Shown one piece after another: positions 51,511 through 61,145 of a stretch of DNA of 64,000 nt. The stretch is from Nitrospirales bacterium (GTDB lineage Bacteria; Nitrospirota; Nitrospiria; Nitrospirales; UBA8639), in contig JAHRAQ010000003.1 of assembly GCA_020027205.1 (NCBI GenBank), forward strand, positions 1-64,000. The letters run 5' to 3'. Each line of letters starts with the position of its first letter. Positions within the stretch are counted from its first letter, which is position 1. The notes below the pieces were generated by a model, which had not been told where the DNA came from, did not search any database, and was given only the letters and a program-made list of their open reading frames with translations. A program made the position numbers and the translations under genes.

Positions 51511-52536
51511 ATGACCATGCTTGGACGCGCCATGCCCGACCGCAACGCCGCGACGCCTCCGCAGGCGGCGCCGGCGGCCGGCGGCAAAGACTTGCTGACC
51601 GTGGCGGCTATTCCGCGCGCGTGTGTCGTTCACCTTCTCAACGTCGCGCGCGCGATGAAAGCCGCGCCACGGTCGGGCCGCGCCGCCACGCATCTTGCGG
51701 GGCTGACGCTGGGGCTGGTGTTTGAAAAACCTTCGACGCGTACGCGCGTGTCGTTCGAAGCGGGCATGGCGCAACTGGGCGGCCACGCCCTGTTTCTTCC
51801 GTCGGACACCAGTCAGTTGAGCCGGGGGGAAAGCCTTGCCGACACCGCGCAGGTGTTGTCGAGATACCTTGACGGACTCGTGGTGCGCACGTTTGAGCAA
51901 TCCGCGCTGGAGGACTGGGCGCGGCACGCCGCCATCCCCGTCATCAACGGGTTGACGGACCTGTGCCATCCCTGCCAGGCCCTGGCCGACCTGCTGACCA
52001 TTCAGGAAGCCAAAGGCGCGTTGGAAGGATTGAAACTCGCGTACGTCGGCGACGGCAACAACATCGCGCATTCCCTCATCGAAGTTGGCGCGAAGGTCGG
52101 GATGCGCGTCTCCATCGGCTGCCCGCCCGCCTATCAACCCGACCCCGGCATCGTCGCCCGAAGCCGTGACGACGCCACGCACACGGGCGCCGTCATCGAC
52201 ATCACCGACGACCCCGCCGCCGCCGCCGACGGCGCCGACGTGCTCTATACCGACGTCTGGACGAGCATGGGGCAGGAACGCGAACAGGCTGAACGGATGA
52301 AGGCGCTGGCTCCCTATCAGGTCAACGACGCCCTCCTCCGGCGCGCCAAACCGTCGGCGGTGGCGCTGCACTGCCTGCCGGCCCACCGGGGTCAGGAAAT
52401 CACCGAGGCGGTGCTGGACGGCCCGCAATCTCTGGTCCTGGCGCAGGCGGAAAATCGTCTCCACATGCACAAGGCGATCTTAACGGAATATCTCGGACGG
52501 CCCTGGTTCCCCGTTGAAGACGGGGGCACACGCTGA
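51511..52536 (+). CDS. argF: Ornithine carbamoyltransferase
   Basis: The enzyme (about 341 residues) makes citrulline from ornithine and carbamoyl phosphate. The phosphate-binding motif [45 protein letters not shown], and the ornithine-binding [13 protein letters not shown] are all present. Starts are ambiguous: ATG at 51460 overlaps the argD stop; 51511, 51517 and 51532 are further candidates, and the conserved domain begins at [10 protein letters not shown]. Second gene of the run. Confidence 0.95.
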   Translation: MTMLGRAMPDRNAATPPQAAPAAGGKDLLTVAAIPRACVVHLLNVARAMKAAPRSGRAATHLAGLTLGLVFEKPSTRTRVSFEAGMAQLGGHALFLPSDTSQLSRGESLADTAQVLSRYLDGLVVRTFEQSALEDWARHAAIPVINGLTDLCHPCQALADLLTIQEAKGALEGLKLAYVGDGNNIAHSLIEVGAKVGMRVSIGCPPAYQPDPGIVARSRDDATHTGAVIDITDDPAAAADGADVLYTDVWTSMGQEREQAERMKALAPYQVNDALLRRAKPSAVALHCLPAHRGQEITEAVLDGPQSLVLAQAENRLHMHKAILTEYLGRPWFPVEDGGTR

Positions 52537-52564
52537 CGGCCCGTCACGCCCGCCACGCACACCC

Positions 52565-53818
52565 ATGCCACGCCGCGCCACAAAGAACAACATCGTGCTC
52601 GCGTATTCCGGCGGCCTTGATACGTCGGTCATCCTGCGCTACCTGCGCGAGGAACACGACGCCGACGTCATCGCCTTTTGCGCGGACCTCGGCCAGGGCG
52701 AAGACCTGCGCGCCGTCAAACGCAAAGCCCTCGCCGTCGGCGCCTCGAAAGTCTACGTCGAAGATCTCCGGGAAACATTCGTCAAGGATTACGTCTTTCC
52801 GATGCTGCGGGCCAATGCCGTCTACGAGGGCGGGTATCTGCTGGGGACCGCCATTGCCCGGCCGCTGATTGCCCGCCGGCAAATGGAAATCGCGCGGAAG
52901 GAACAGGCCACGGCGGTCAGTCACGGCGCCACCGGCAAGGGCAATGACCAGATCCGATTCGAACTCACCTACACGGCCATGAACCCCCGCATGACCATCA
53001 TCGCGCCGTGGCGGGAATGGTCGTTTCGCTCGCGCAGCGATCTGATGCGGTTCGCCCGGCAACGGAAGATTCCCGTGACCGCCACCCGCGCCAAACCGTA
53101 CAGCATGGACCTGAATCTGTTTCATGTGAGTTACGAAGGCGGCGTCCTGGAAGACCCGTGGGCCGCCCCGCCGGAATCCATGTTTCAGATGACGGTGTCG
53201 CCGGAACGCGCGCCGAACACGCCGCAGCACATCGAGATCGCGTATGAACGTGGGAACCCGGTCGCCGTCAACGGCACGCGCCTGTCCCCGGCCCGGCTGC
53301 TCGCGCGCCTCAATCACATCGGGGGCCGCCACGGCATCGGGCGACTGGACATCGTGGAAAACCGCTACGTGGGCATCAAGTCGCGCGGCGTGTATGAAAC
53401 CCCCGGCGGCGCCATCCTGCACGCGGCGCACCGGGGCGTGGAATCCCTGACCATGGACCGGGACGTCCTGCACCTCCGCGACAGTCTCATTTCGCGGTAC
53501 GCGGAACTCGTGTACTATGGCTACTGGTTCGCGCCGGAACGCGAGATGCTCCAGCGGGCCATGGACGAAGCCCAACTGGCGGTGACCGGCACGGTGCGGC
53601 TCAAACTGTACAAGGGGAACGTCATGGTCACGGGCCGGAGATCGAAGGCGTCGCTTTACCGGGAAGACCTCGCGTCGTTTGAACGGGACCACGAGGACAG
53701 CCGGCGTGACGCCGAGGGCTTTATCAAACTCAACGCCCTGCGTCTGGCCATTCACCAATCCCGCGAAACGGGCCGCCCGCGAGGCAAGTCCCGCGCGCGC
53801 GCGCGGCGGTCGACATGA
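52565..53818 (+). CDS. argG: Argininosuccinate synthase
   Basis: The 417-residue ATP-dependent ligase joins citrulline and aspartate. The N-terminal pyrophosphatase loop [19 protein letters not shown], the segment [10 protein letters not shown], and [20 protein letters not shown] followed by the dimer-forming C-terminus identify it. The chosen ATG has the P-loop about 10 residues in; the frame extends 17 codons further into the argF end. It overlaps argH by ATGA. Confidence 0.96.
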   Translation: MPRRATKNNIVLAYSGGLDTSVILRYLREEHDADVIAFCADLGQGEDLRAVKRKALAVGASKVYVEDLRETFVKDYVFPMLRANAVYEGGYLLGTAIARPLIARRQMEIARKEQATAVSHGATGKGNDQIRFELTYTAMNPRMTIIAPWREWSFRSRSDLMRFARQRKIPVTATRAKPYSMDLNLFHVSYEGGVLEDPWAAPPESMFQMTVSPERAPNTPQHIEIAYERGNPVAVNGTRLSPARLLARLNHIGGRHGIGRLDIVENRYVGIKSRGVYETPGGAILHAAHRGVESLTMDRDVLHLRDSLISRYAELVYYGYWFAPEREMLQRAMDEAQLAVTGTVRLKLYKGNVMVTGRRSKASLYREDLASFERDHEDSRRDAEGFIKLNALRLAIHQSRETGRPRGKSRARARRST

Positions 53819-55314
53819 CATCCGGGAAACGCGGACCCCGTCGCACGCCGCCGGCGACCACGCGGACCGCCCGTGGCCGCGCCAAGCCCATGGCCGCGTC
53901 GTCACAAGCCCGGACCGGTCGATTCACCGACCCGCCTCACGAGTTGGTCGAACGCTTTACCGCGTCGCTACCCGTTGACCGCCGCCTGTTCGAATACGAC
54001 ATTCTCGGCAGTCTCGCCCATTGCCGGACGCTGGAACGCGCCGGGGCGCTGACCCGCGCGGAATGCCGCGCCCTGCTCCGTGGACTCGAACGGGTTCGAA
54101 CCGAACTGCGCGAACAGCGGTTCCCCTTCGCGGCGTCGGACGAAGACATTCACATGGCGGTGGAGCGCCGGGTCACGGCGCTCGAAGGGCCGGTGGGCGG
54201 CAAACTCCACACCGGCCGGAGTCGAAACGATCAGGTCACGCTCGATCTGCGGCTCTACCTGCGCGACCATCTGCGCATGGCGGAGTCGCAACTCCGTGAC
54301 CTGCAACGGGCCTTCCTGCGGCAAGCCCGCCGGCACGCCGGCGTGATTATTCCGGGATACACCCACCTCCAGCGGGCACAGCCCGTGCTGCTCGCGCATC
54401 ACTTTCTGGCGTACGTGGAAATGCTCGAACGGGACCGGACGCGCGTGCGGGACGCCGGCACGCGCCTGAACGTGATGCCCCTCGGATCGGGCGCGCTGGC
54501 GGGCAGCAATTACCCGCTCGACCGGGCGTTCACGGCGAAACTCCTGGGGTTCCCCGCGATCACCCAGAACAGCATCGACGGGGTGTCCGACCGGGATTAC
54601 GTGGCGGAAACGCTGGGGGCGCTGGCCATCATCATGGCGCACCTCTCCCGGTTGAGCGAGGAACTCATCGTGTGGTCCTCGCAGGAGTTTTCCTTTGTGG
54701 ACCTTCCCGACGACTTGTGCACCGGCAGCAGCATGATGCCCCAGAAAAAAAATCCCGACGTGCCCGAACTGATTCGCGGCAAAACCGGCCGCGTGTATGG
54801 CCATCTGCTGGCGCTCCTGACGACGCTCAAGGGCCTGCCGTTGAGTTATAATCGTGACATGCAGGAAGACAAAGCGCCCCTGTTCGACGCCATGGACACC
54901 GTGGCGGATTCCCTGACGATCTCCGCCGAACTCATCCGGCGCCTTCGCGTCCGGCGCGACACCCTGGCCCGCGCCATGTCGTCGGGATTTCTCCTCGCCA
55001 CCGAACTGGCCGACTACCTGGTGCGGAAAGGCGTGGCGTTTCGGGAAGCCCACGGCATCGTGGGCCGGCTGGTCCGCTCCTGCATGACGCGGAACATCGA
55101 CTTGAGCGGCCTGTCGCCGGCCCAACTGAAAACCGCGTCGCCCCATTTTGCCGACGACGCGCTGTCATGCCTGACGCTCACCGGCGCCATCGACCGCAAA
55201 AACCTCATCGGCGGCACGGCGCGCCGTCAAGTGGCCCGGCAACTGAAACACTGGGAAGCGCGCCTCGCTTCAACACCGGCGCGCCCGCCACGCCCGGCGC
55301 GGAGCCGGGGATGA
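53815..55314 (+). CDS. argH: Argininosuccinate lyase
   Basis: The protein of up to 499 residues releases arginine and fumarate. Typical motifs: [40 protein letters not shown], and the flexible-loop signature [20 protein letters not shown]. The ATGA overlap with argG suggests the start used here, but this gives an arginine-rich extension of some 30 residues before [21 protein letters not shown] at 53890 would give a normal-sized enzyme. Confidence 0.96.
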   Translation: MTSGKRGPRRTPPATTRTARGRAKPMAASSQARTGRFTDPPHELVERFTASLPVDRRLFEYDILGSLAHCRTLERAGALTRAECRALLRGLERVRTELREQRFPFAASDEDIHMAVERRVTALEGPVGGKLHTGRSRNDQVTLDLRLYLRDHLRMAESQLRDLQRAFLRQARRHAGVIIPGYTHLQRAQPVLLAHHFLAYVEMLERDRTRVRDAGTRLNVMPLGSGALAGSNYPLDRAFTAKLLGFPAITQNSIDGVSDRDYVAETLGALAIIMAHLSRLSEELIVWSSQEFSFVDLPDDLCTGSSMMPQKKNPDVPELIRGKTGRVYGHLLALLTTLKGLPLSYNRDMQEDKAPLFDAMDTVADSLTISAELIRRLRVRRDTLARAMSSGFLLATELADYLVRKGVAFREAHGIVGRLVRSCMTRNIDLSGLSPAQLKTASPHFADDALSCLTLTGAIDRKNLIGGTARRQVARQLKHWEARLASTPARPPRPARSRG

Positions 55315-55619
55315 CGCGCGCCGTGCCGCCTCACCGCCCCCGCCCCGGTGGCCGCCGACGACGCCCGCCGGTCCGTGACCGCGCCGGCGTCCCGCCGGTC
55401 GTCCTCCTGGGCGCGCTGCTGGCCGTGGTGCCGGCGGGCGTCGCCGGCTGCGGCGCGGTGGGCGACCCCATCGCGCCCGAAGACATCGGCATCGAAGCCA
55501 AAGTCCGCGCGCAACGGGAGGCCGAGGCACAGCGCACCGCCCCGCCGGGGCCGCCGACCGCCCCCCGCGAGGAATCGGAAACAACCCTGCCCCCTCTGCA
55601 ACCCGTGGGCGTGCAGTAA
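55311..55619 (+). CDS. Small lipoprotein, LptM-like by context
   Basis: This 102-residue protein has a basic N-terminus, a hydrophobic segment VVLLGALLAVVPAGVAG and a lipobox cysteine (VAGC), then CGAVGDPIAPEDIG and a proline-rich tail. A tiny lipoprotein of the LptM/YifL type, with C-G-x-x-G-x-x-x-x-P after the lipobox, commonly lies between argH and lysA in Gram-negative bacteria, helping assembly of the LPS translocon; position and motif agree. The ATG overlaps the argH stop (ATGA). LptM identity is an inference, because the match is short. Confidence 0.7.
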   Translation: MTRAVPPHRPRPGGRRRRPPVRDRAGVPPVVLLGALLAVVPAGVAGCGAVGDPIAPEDIGIEAKVRAQREAEAQRTAPPGPPTAPREESETTLPPLQPVGVQ

Positions 55620-55721
55620 AAGAGGGAGGAAGGCATCCTTGAGCGGACGCGGGTGATTCGGGTACGGTGTTCCGGCAGGTGGCTTTTCTATTTTACCGTT
55701 CGCTGACAGGGAGATTGTTTC

Positions 55722-57602
55722 ATGGACCGAACATCAGACCGTCATCATTCCCGTTCCCGCACGTTGCTGCTGCTCGATCCTTATCCCAGGGACAATCCGT
55801 ATAGTATGACCGCGAGCGAGCGGCGGTCGATCTGGTTTCCCAAGTTGAGTTTGCCCTCGATTGCCGCCTACACGCCGCCCGGCTGGGACGTGCGCCTGGT
55901 TGACGAGGCGGTGCAGGCCATCGACTTCGACCAGCCGTGCGACCTGGTCGGCATCTCGGTGATGACCTGCTACGCGCCCAGAGCGTATGAACTGGCCACG
56001 GAGTTTCGCAAACGCGGCAAGCAGGTCGTCCTCGGCGGGGTGCATCCCACCTACTGCCCCGACGAAGCGCTGCGCTATTGCGACACCGTTGTCTGCGGGG
56101 AAGCCGAAGACCTCTGGCCGCGCGTGGTCGAAGACTTCGAAGCCGGGGCGATGAAACGCATCTACCGGATGGAGCAGTTCCCGCCGCTGGAGAATTACCG
56201 CGCCCCGCGCGTACAACTCTTGAGTCCGGATTCCTACATGACCCGTCATTGCACGTTCACCACGCGCGGGTGTCATTTTGATTGCGAGTTTTGCAGCGTG
56301 TCGCCGTTCAACGGCAAAACCACCCGCCGGCGGCCCGTGCCGGAAGTCATTGAGGAAATGCAGCGCGTCAAGGAATGGATACGCTCCGAGGTGGTCGAAC
56401 GCATGGCGCGCGGGTCGTTGACGGAGGCCATGAAAATCTGCGCGAAAATCTGGGTGGGCCTCGAAGAAGGTTCCATCGTGGCCTTTGTGGACGACCTGCA
56501 CAACAGCCACCGCGCGTATTGCCGGGACCTGTGGCAGGCCATGAAACCGTTGAACGTCAAGTGGGGCTGCCAGTCCACCCTGTTCCTGGGCGACGACCGG
56601 GAGATGGTCAAACTCGCGGCGGACAGCGGTTGCGTCTCCGTCTTTGTCGGCATGGAATCGGTCTCGGAACATTCGCTGGATGAAACCAACAAGGGCTTCA
56701 ATCAGGTACGAAAATTCGAAGATCAAATTAAAATGTTTCACGACCACGGCATCATGGTGAATCCGGGCATGGTGTTCGGGTTCGATAACGACGATGAATC
56801 GGTGTTTGAATCCACGCTGAACTTTCTCATTCGCAACCGGGTGGAACTGGCCTATTTCAACGTGTTGACGCCGCTGCCCGGCACCAAGTTGTATGAGCGG
56901 TACGCCCGCGAAGACCGGATTTTTGACCGGGACTGGGCCAAGTACGACGGGAAACATGTGGTGTTTCATCCCAAACGGATGACCGCGGACCAACTCCAGG
57001 AAGGATTTTTCTGGGCGAATCATCACTTCTATTCGTGGGGGTCCATCTGGGAACGGCTCCGGCACACCAGTCAACGCCTGGTCCCCCGGCTCGAAATGAA
57101 TCGCGAGTTTCGCAGGCACATCACACGCACCTGCCCGCGCGGGACGCTCTCGCCGCTGGCGACGGTCCTGAAAAATCTGCAAGCCAAACTCCCCACTCTC
57201 GACACCGGTCTCCTGGTGCCCAACGCGCTGCTCACGGTCACCCAGGCGGGGTCGAAGGCGCAGGAGTCGTTTCTGAATATCAAAGGCCGGCGCCACGATG
57301 CGTTTGCGGCGTTGTTTATCGACCTGGAAGGCACGCTGGACCACCTGAACGCGCGGGAACTGCTGGAGCGCATCAAAGACGCCGCGCAAAAAGCGAAGAT
57401 GGACATTGTGGTCAACTTTGAACATCTGCGGCAGGCGACGCCCGGAGCGATGCGGACGCTCCTCGACCAGGACCTCCTCAAAGCGGTCACGCCCCACGCG
57501 AAGTTGCGGTATCGCAAACTGAAAGACGCGTTTCACGGCGCGCTGGAAGGCATCACGCTGTCGGACTCCGACCTGTTCGAAGAGTTGCCCCAAGATGCAT
57601 GA
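55722..57602 (+). CDS. B12-binding radical SAM protein with C-terminal STAS-like domain
   Basis: The 626-residue protein has a cobalamin-binding Rossmann domain (LLLLDPYPRDNPYS, CDLVGISVMTCYAPRA, VVLGGVHPTYCPDEAL), then a radical SAM core with the cluster motif CHFDCEFCS at about residue 187 (TTRGCHFDCEFCSVSPFNGK), FVDDLHNSHR, and VFVGMESVSEHSLDETNKGF. From about residue 525 comes a STAS-like fold (AALFIDLEGTLDHLNARELL, MDIVVNFEHLRQATPGAMRT). Such enzymes do methylations or rearrangements on lipids, antibiotics or cofactors; the substrate is unknown. AGGGAG precedes the ATG. The end overlaps lysA by eight bases, so it is co-expressed with lysine synthesis. Confidence 0.88.
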   Translation: MDRTSDRHHSRSRTLLLLDPYPRDNPYSMTASERRSIWFPKLSLPSIAAYTPPGWDVRLVDEAVQAIDFDQPCDLVGISVMTCYAPRAYELATEFRKRGKQVVLGGVHPTYCPDEALRYCDTVVCGEAEDLWPRVVEDFEAGAMKRIYRMEQFPPLENYRAPRVQLLSPDSYMTRHCTFTTRGCHFDCEFCSVSPFNGKTTRRRPVPEVIEEMQRVKEWIRSEVVERMARGSLTEAMKICAKIWVGLEEGSIVAFVDDLHNSHRAYCRDLWQAMKPLNVKWGCQSTLFLGDDREMVKLAADSGCVSVFVGMESVSEHSLDETNKGFNQVRKFEDQIKMFHDHGIMVNPGMVFGFDNDDESVFESTLNFLIRNRVELAYFNVLTPLPGTKLYERYAREDRIFDRDWAKYDGKHVVFHPKRMTADQLQEGFFWANHHFYSWGSIWERLRHTSQRLVPRLEMNREFRRHITRTCPRGTLSPLATVLKNLQAKLPTLDTGLLVPNALLTVTQAGSKAQESFLNIKGRRHDAFAALFIDLEGTLDHLNARELLERIKDAAQKAKMDIVVNFEHLRQATPGAMRTLLDQDLLKAVTPHAKLRYRKLKDAFHGALEGITLSDSDLFEELPQDA

Positions 57603-58863
57603 TTTTCACTATCGCCATGAGACGCTGTATTGCGAAGACATCCCGCTCGAACGCCTCGACAAGGAACAGGGCACGCCCTGTTACATCTACAGTCACGCCA
57701 CGCTGATCCGCCACTTCCGGGCCTTTGACCGGGCCTTTGCCTCCGTGCCTCATCTCGTCGCCTTTGCCATGAAAGCCAATTCGAACCTGGCCGTCCTGCG
57801 GCTCATGGCGTCCCAGGGCGGCGGGGCCGACATTGTGTCGGGCGGCGAACTCTTTCGCGCGCGCCGGGCCGGCATTCCGCCCGACCGGATTGTCTTTGCG
57901 GGCGTGGGGAAAAGCCGGCGGGAAATCCGCGACGCGCTGGACGCCGGCATCCTGTTCTTTAACGTGGAATCGTCCGCGGAACTGCACACCCTCAACGACG
58001 TGGCGAGCGACATGGGCGCGCAAGCGCGGGTGGCGCTTCGGATCAATCCCGACATCGATCCCCGCACGCATCCGTACATTTCCACCGGACTCAAACACAG
58101 CAAATTCGGCATCGGCGCGGAACATGCGGTGGAAACCTTCACCCGCGCGGCGGCGCTTCCCTGCATCCGGGTCGTGGGAGTGCACGCCCACATCGGGTCT
58201 CAACTGACGCACCTCGATCCCTTTGTCGAGTCGCTCACAAAAGTGGCCGCGCTCATTGAGACGCTGAAATCCAGGGGCCTGCCGATTCGGTATCTCAACA
58301 TCGGCGGCGGGCTCGGCATCACCTATTCGAACGAAACGCCGCCCGACCCGACGGCGTTCGCCGACGCGATCACGCCCCTCCTGCGGCAGACCGGGTGCGA
58401 CATCATCATGGAACCGGGGCGGGTCATCACCGGCAACGCCGGCATTTTGTTGACGCGGGTTCTCTACCTGAAAGAGACGGGCGCCAAAAAATTTGTCATT
58501 GTGGACGCGGGCATGAACGATTTGCTGCGGCCCGCCCTGTATGACGCGCATCACGACATTCTGCCGGTGCGCCGGAGTCCCCACGCGCCGGACGACACGG
58601 TGGACGTGGTCGGCCCCGTGTGCGAATCCGGAGATTTTTTCGCCCGGCGCCGCACCATGCCGGCGGTCAACGCCGGCGACCTGCTGGCGGTGATGTCCGC
58701 CGGCGCCTACGGGTTCACCATGGCGTCCAACTACAACGCCCGCCCACGGGTTCCGGAAGTGCTGGTCAAGGGCGGGGACAGTTTTGTGATTCGGGAACGC
58801 GAAACGTTTGACGATCTCATTCGCGGCGAACACATTCCCGATTTTCTCGAGGCGCGGGCGTAA
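57595..58863 (+). CDS. lysA: Diaminopimelate decarboxylase
   Basis: The 422-residue PLP enzyme catalyses the last step of lysine synthesis. The PLP lysine is in HLVAFAMKANSNLAVLRLM, followed by GGGADIVSGGELFRA, VGVHAHIGSQ, YLNIGGGLGI, and GPVCESGDFFARRR. MHDFHYRHETLYCEDIPLER is a standard start. The start overlaps the end of the radical SAM gene. dapA begins after a one-base gap. Confidence 0.97.
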   Translation: MHDFHYRHETLYCEDIPLERLDKEQGTPCYIYSHATLIRHFRAFDRAFASVPHLVAFAMKANSNLAVLRLMASQGGGADIVSGGELFRARRAGIPPDRIVFAGVGKSRREIRDALDAGILFFNVESSAELHTLNDVASDMGAQARVALRINPDIDPRTHPYISTGLKHSKFGIGAEHAVETFTRAAALPCIRVVGVHAHIGSQLTHLDPFVESLTKVAALIETLKSRGLPIRYLNIGGGLGITYSNETPPDPTAFADAITPLLRQTGCDIIMEPGRVITGNAGILLTRVLYLKETGAKKFVIVDAGMNDLLRPALYDAHHDILPVRRSPHAPDDTVDVVGPVCESGDFFARRRTMPAVNAGDLLAVMSAGAYGFTMASNYNARPRVPEVLVKGGDSFVIRERETFDDLIRGEHIPDFLEARA

Positions 58864-58864
58864 G

Positions 58865-59755
58865 ATGTTTTCCGGCTCCCTGGTCGCCATCGTCACGCCG
58901 TTCACACGCGGCCGGTTCGACGAACGCGCCTACCGGGATCTGATCGAATTTCACATCGCCAACGGCACGCACGGCATCGTCCCCTGCGGCACCACGGGCG
59001 AATCCGCCACGCTCTCGCACGCGGAACACGAGCGCGTCGTGGCCCTGACCGTGGACGTCGTGAACCGGCGGGTTCCCGTCATCGCGGGCACGGGATCGAA
59101 CGCCACCGACGAGGCCATCGCCTTTACCAAACACGCCAAACAGGCCGGCGCCGACGGCGCGTTGTTGATCACGCCCTATTACAACAAGCCCATGCAGGAA
59201 GGGTTGTTCCGGCATTACGAGGCCGTGGCCCGCGCCGTGGACCTGCCCCTGGTCCTGTACAACATTCCGGGCCGCACCGGCGTGAACATGACGCCGGCCA
59301 CCGTGGCCCGCATCGCCGAGTTGCCCGCGGTCGTGGGCATCAAAGAAGGCGGCGGGTCGCTCGCGCAGGTTTCCGAAATCCTGCGGCGGTGCAAAGCCCT
59401 CGACGGCAACGCCTTCACGCTCCTGTCCGGGGACGACGCGCTGACCCTGCCCATGATGGCGCTGGGTGCCAGAGGCGTGATTACGGTCGCCGCCAACGTG
59501 GCGCCGCGCGGCATGGCCGACCTCGTGAACGCGGCCCTGGCCGGGAACGTTGCCGACGCCCGCGCCACGCACATGAAACTCGCGCCGCTGTTTGACGCGC
59601 TGTTTTATGAAACCAACCCCATTCCGGTCAAAGCCGCTCTGGCCATGATGAACAAAATCGACTCCGAAGTGCGTCTCCCGCTCACGCCGCTGTCGTCCGA
59701 GAATCAGGCGCGGCTGCGGCGCGTCATGCAGGACACCGGGTTGCTCGACCCATGA
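58865..59755 (+). CDS. dapA: 4-hydroxy-tetrahydrodipicolinate synthase
   Basis: The 296-residue aldolase-family enzyme condenses pyruvate with aspartate semialdehyde. It opens MFSGSLVAIVTPF; the substrate loop GTTGESATL, YYNKPMQEGLFRHYEAVA, LYNIPGRTGVNMTP and the Schiff-base lysine in VGIKEGGG are present. The start is the ATG one base after the lysA stop (TAAGATG). A longer frame within lysA is unlikely. Confidence 0.97.
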   Translation: MFSGSLVAIVTPFTRGRFDERAYRDLIEFHIANGTHGIVPCGTTGESATLSHAEHERVVALTVDVVNRRVPVIAGTGSNATDEAIAFTKHAKQAGADGALLITPYYNKPMQEGLFRHYEAVARAVDLPLVLYNIPGRTGVNMTPATVARIAELPAVVGIKEGGGSLAQVSEILRRCKALDGNAFTLLSGDDALTLPMMALGARGVITVAANVAPRGMADLVNAALAGNVADARATHMKLAPLFDALFYETNPIPVKAALAMMNKIDSEVRLPLTPLSSENQARLRRVMQDTGLLDP

Positions 59756-59807
59756 CCGCGGGACAGCATCGCGCCGACGCGGCGCCCCGCGCACGACACA
59801 CACCGGC

Positions 59808-60614
59808 ATGAAGACTCCCCTCAAAATCATGATCGCCGGCGCCGCCGGCCGCATGGGACAACGCCTGGTGGCCCTGGTCAACGACTCGCCACGGCTGCGA
59901 TTGTCCGCCGCCGTGGAAGCGCCGGGACATCCCGCCCTGGGCCGCGACGCCGGGGACGTGGCCGGGTGCGGGCGCCTTGGCGTGGCGTTGACGGACGACC
60001 CGGACGGCGCGATGGACGCCAGCGACGTCGTCATTGATTTCACGTCGCCGGACGCCGCGCTGCGCCATCTTGCGCAGGCCGTCCGGCACAAACGCGCCGT
60101 CGTCATCGGCGCCACGGGCTTCTCCCCCGACGACATGACCCAACTGCGCGCCCATGCCGAATCCGTGCCCTGCGTGCAGGCGCCCAATATGAGCGTGGGC
60201 ATCAACGTGCTGTTGCGGATGGTCGGCGACGTGGCCCGCGCGCTCGGCGACGACTACGATCTCGAAATCATCGACACGCATCACAACAAAAAGAAGGACG
60301 CCCCCAGCGGCACCACGCTGAAACTGGCCGAAGCCCTGGCCGCCGCCACCAACCGCGACTTGCGTGAGGCCGGCGTCTATGCGCGGCACGGCCTCATCGG
60401 GGAACGCGCGAAACGGGAAATCGGGATGCAGAGCGTGCGGGCCGGCGACGTCGCGGGCGATCATACCGTCCTGTACGGCGGGCCGGGGGAACGGATCGAG
60501 ATTACGCATCGCGCCCACAATCGAGACCCGTTTGCGCGCGGCGCCCTGCGCGCGGCAGAATGGGTCGTCACGCAGCCGCCGGGGCTGTACGGCATGGCCG
60601 ACGTGCTGAAATAA
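59808..60614 (+). CDS. dapB: 4-hydroxy-tetrahydrodipicolinate reductase
   Basis: The 268-residue reductase has the dinucleotide motif IMIAGAAGRMGQRLV, ATGFSPDDM, the catalytic region EIIDTHHNKKKDAPSGTTLK, and ends GLYGMADVL. It follows dapA after 52 bases and completes a lysA-dapA-dapB block. Last gene of the arg-lys run. Confidence 0.97.
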   Translation: MKTPLKIMIAGAAGRMGQRLVALVNDSPRLRLSAAVEAPGHPALGRDAGDVAGCGRLGVALTDDPDGAMDASDVVIDFTSPDAALRHLAQAVRHKRAVVIGATGFSPDDMTQLRAHAESVPCVQAPNMSVGINVLLRMVGDVARALGDDYDLEIIDTHHNKKKDAPSGTTLKLAEALAAATNRDLREAGVYARHGLIGERAKREIGMQSVRAGDVAGDHTVLYGGPGERIEITHRAHNRDPFARGALRAAEWVVTQPPGLYGMADVLK

Positions 60615-60689
60615 TCGACCGGGGTCAACGACCCGCGGCGGTGGCATCGAAGAATGATGGAGGAGAGGATGTCGCCATGCCATCCCCGT

Positions 60690-60800
60690 CCGTCATTCCC
60701 GCAATTCGTAGGCGGGAATCCATCTTTCGTTTCCTTCGTCCGCATAGAGGAAAACAGAAGGATGGATTCCCGACTACTAACGTCGGGAATGACGGAAGGA
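60690..60800. repeat. Composite inverted pair of dispersed repeats (short core)
   Basis: CGTCATTCCCGCAATTCGTA followed by GGCGGGAATCCATC at the left, a core with TCGTTTCC and GGAAAACAGAAG, and GATGGATTCCCGACTACTAA to CGTCGGGAATGACGG at the right. This is the shortest complete inverted pair (about 110 bases) and gives the minimal architecture of the element. It lies between dapB and the acidic-tail gene. Confidence 0.85.
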
Positions 60801-60860
60801 GGCGCAAACCGGCATTGCGTTTCTTGAGTTACGTCATTCCTGAAGAAGGAGGGTTGCCTT

Positions 60861-61103
60861 ATGGATATGTTCGGGAAAATTCCCCTGATTGAAATTCCGC
60901 TCCACGTCACCCCGGATCAGAAAAAGTGGCTGGATAAAATGGTGGAGGAAGGCCGGATTGCCGTGCCGCCGGGCGGGACGCTGGAAAAAGGGTCCGTGAT
61001 TTCGATGTTCGTCAGGATGCTGATTCACAACGCCATGGAAGAGCAGATGCGCCAGGCCGCGCTGGAAGCGGAAGACGAGGATGACGATGACGATGATGAC
61101 TAG
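60861..61103 (+). CDS. Small protein with polyacidic C-terminal tail
   Basis: The 80-residue protein reads IPLHVTPDQKKWLDKMVEEG in the first half and VISMFVRMLIHNAMEEQMRQ in the second, and ends with a run of aspartate and glutamate of about 12 residues. The middle could be a ribbon-helix-helix-like or small helical fold, but I do not recognise it. AAGGAGGG precedes the ATG at proper spacing, so expression is likely. It converges on hemL. Confidence 0.78.
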   Translation: MDMFGKIPLIEIPLHVTPDQKKWLDKMVEEGRIAVPPGGTLEKGSVISMFVRMLIHNAMEEQMRQAALEAEDEDDDDDDD

Positions 61104-61145
61104 GCGCACGAGTCACGCGCGGCGCGGACGGCGCGGCGGAGCGCG

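Noticed and set aside
54090-54120. A GGTTCGAACC-like string resembling a tRNA T-arm
   Set aside because: It lies inside argH and no acceptor or anticodon arm can be formed around it.
55734-57593. Minus-strand frame of more than 600 codons opposite the radical SAM gene
   Set aside because: The plus frame has clear cobalamin and radical SAM motifs and operon overlaps; the minus frame shows no domain.
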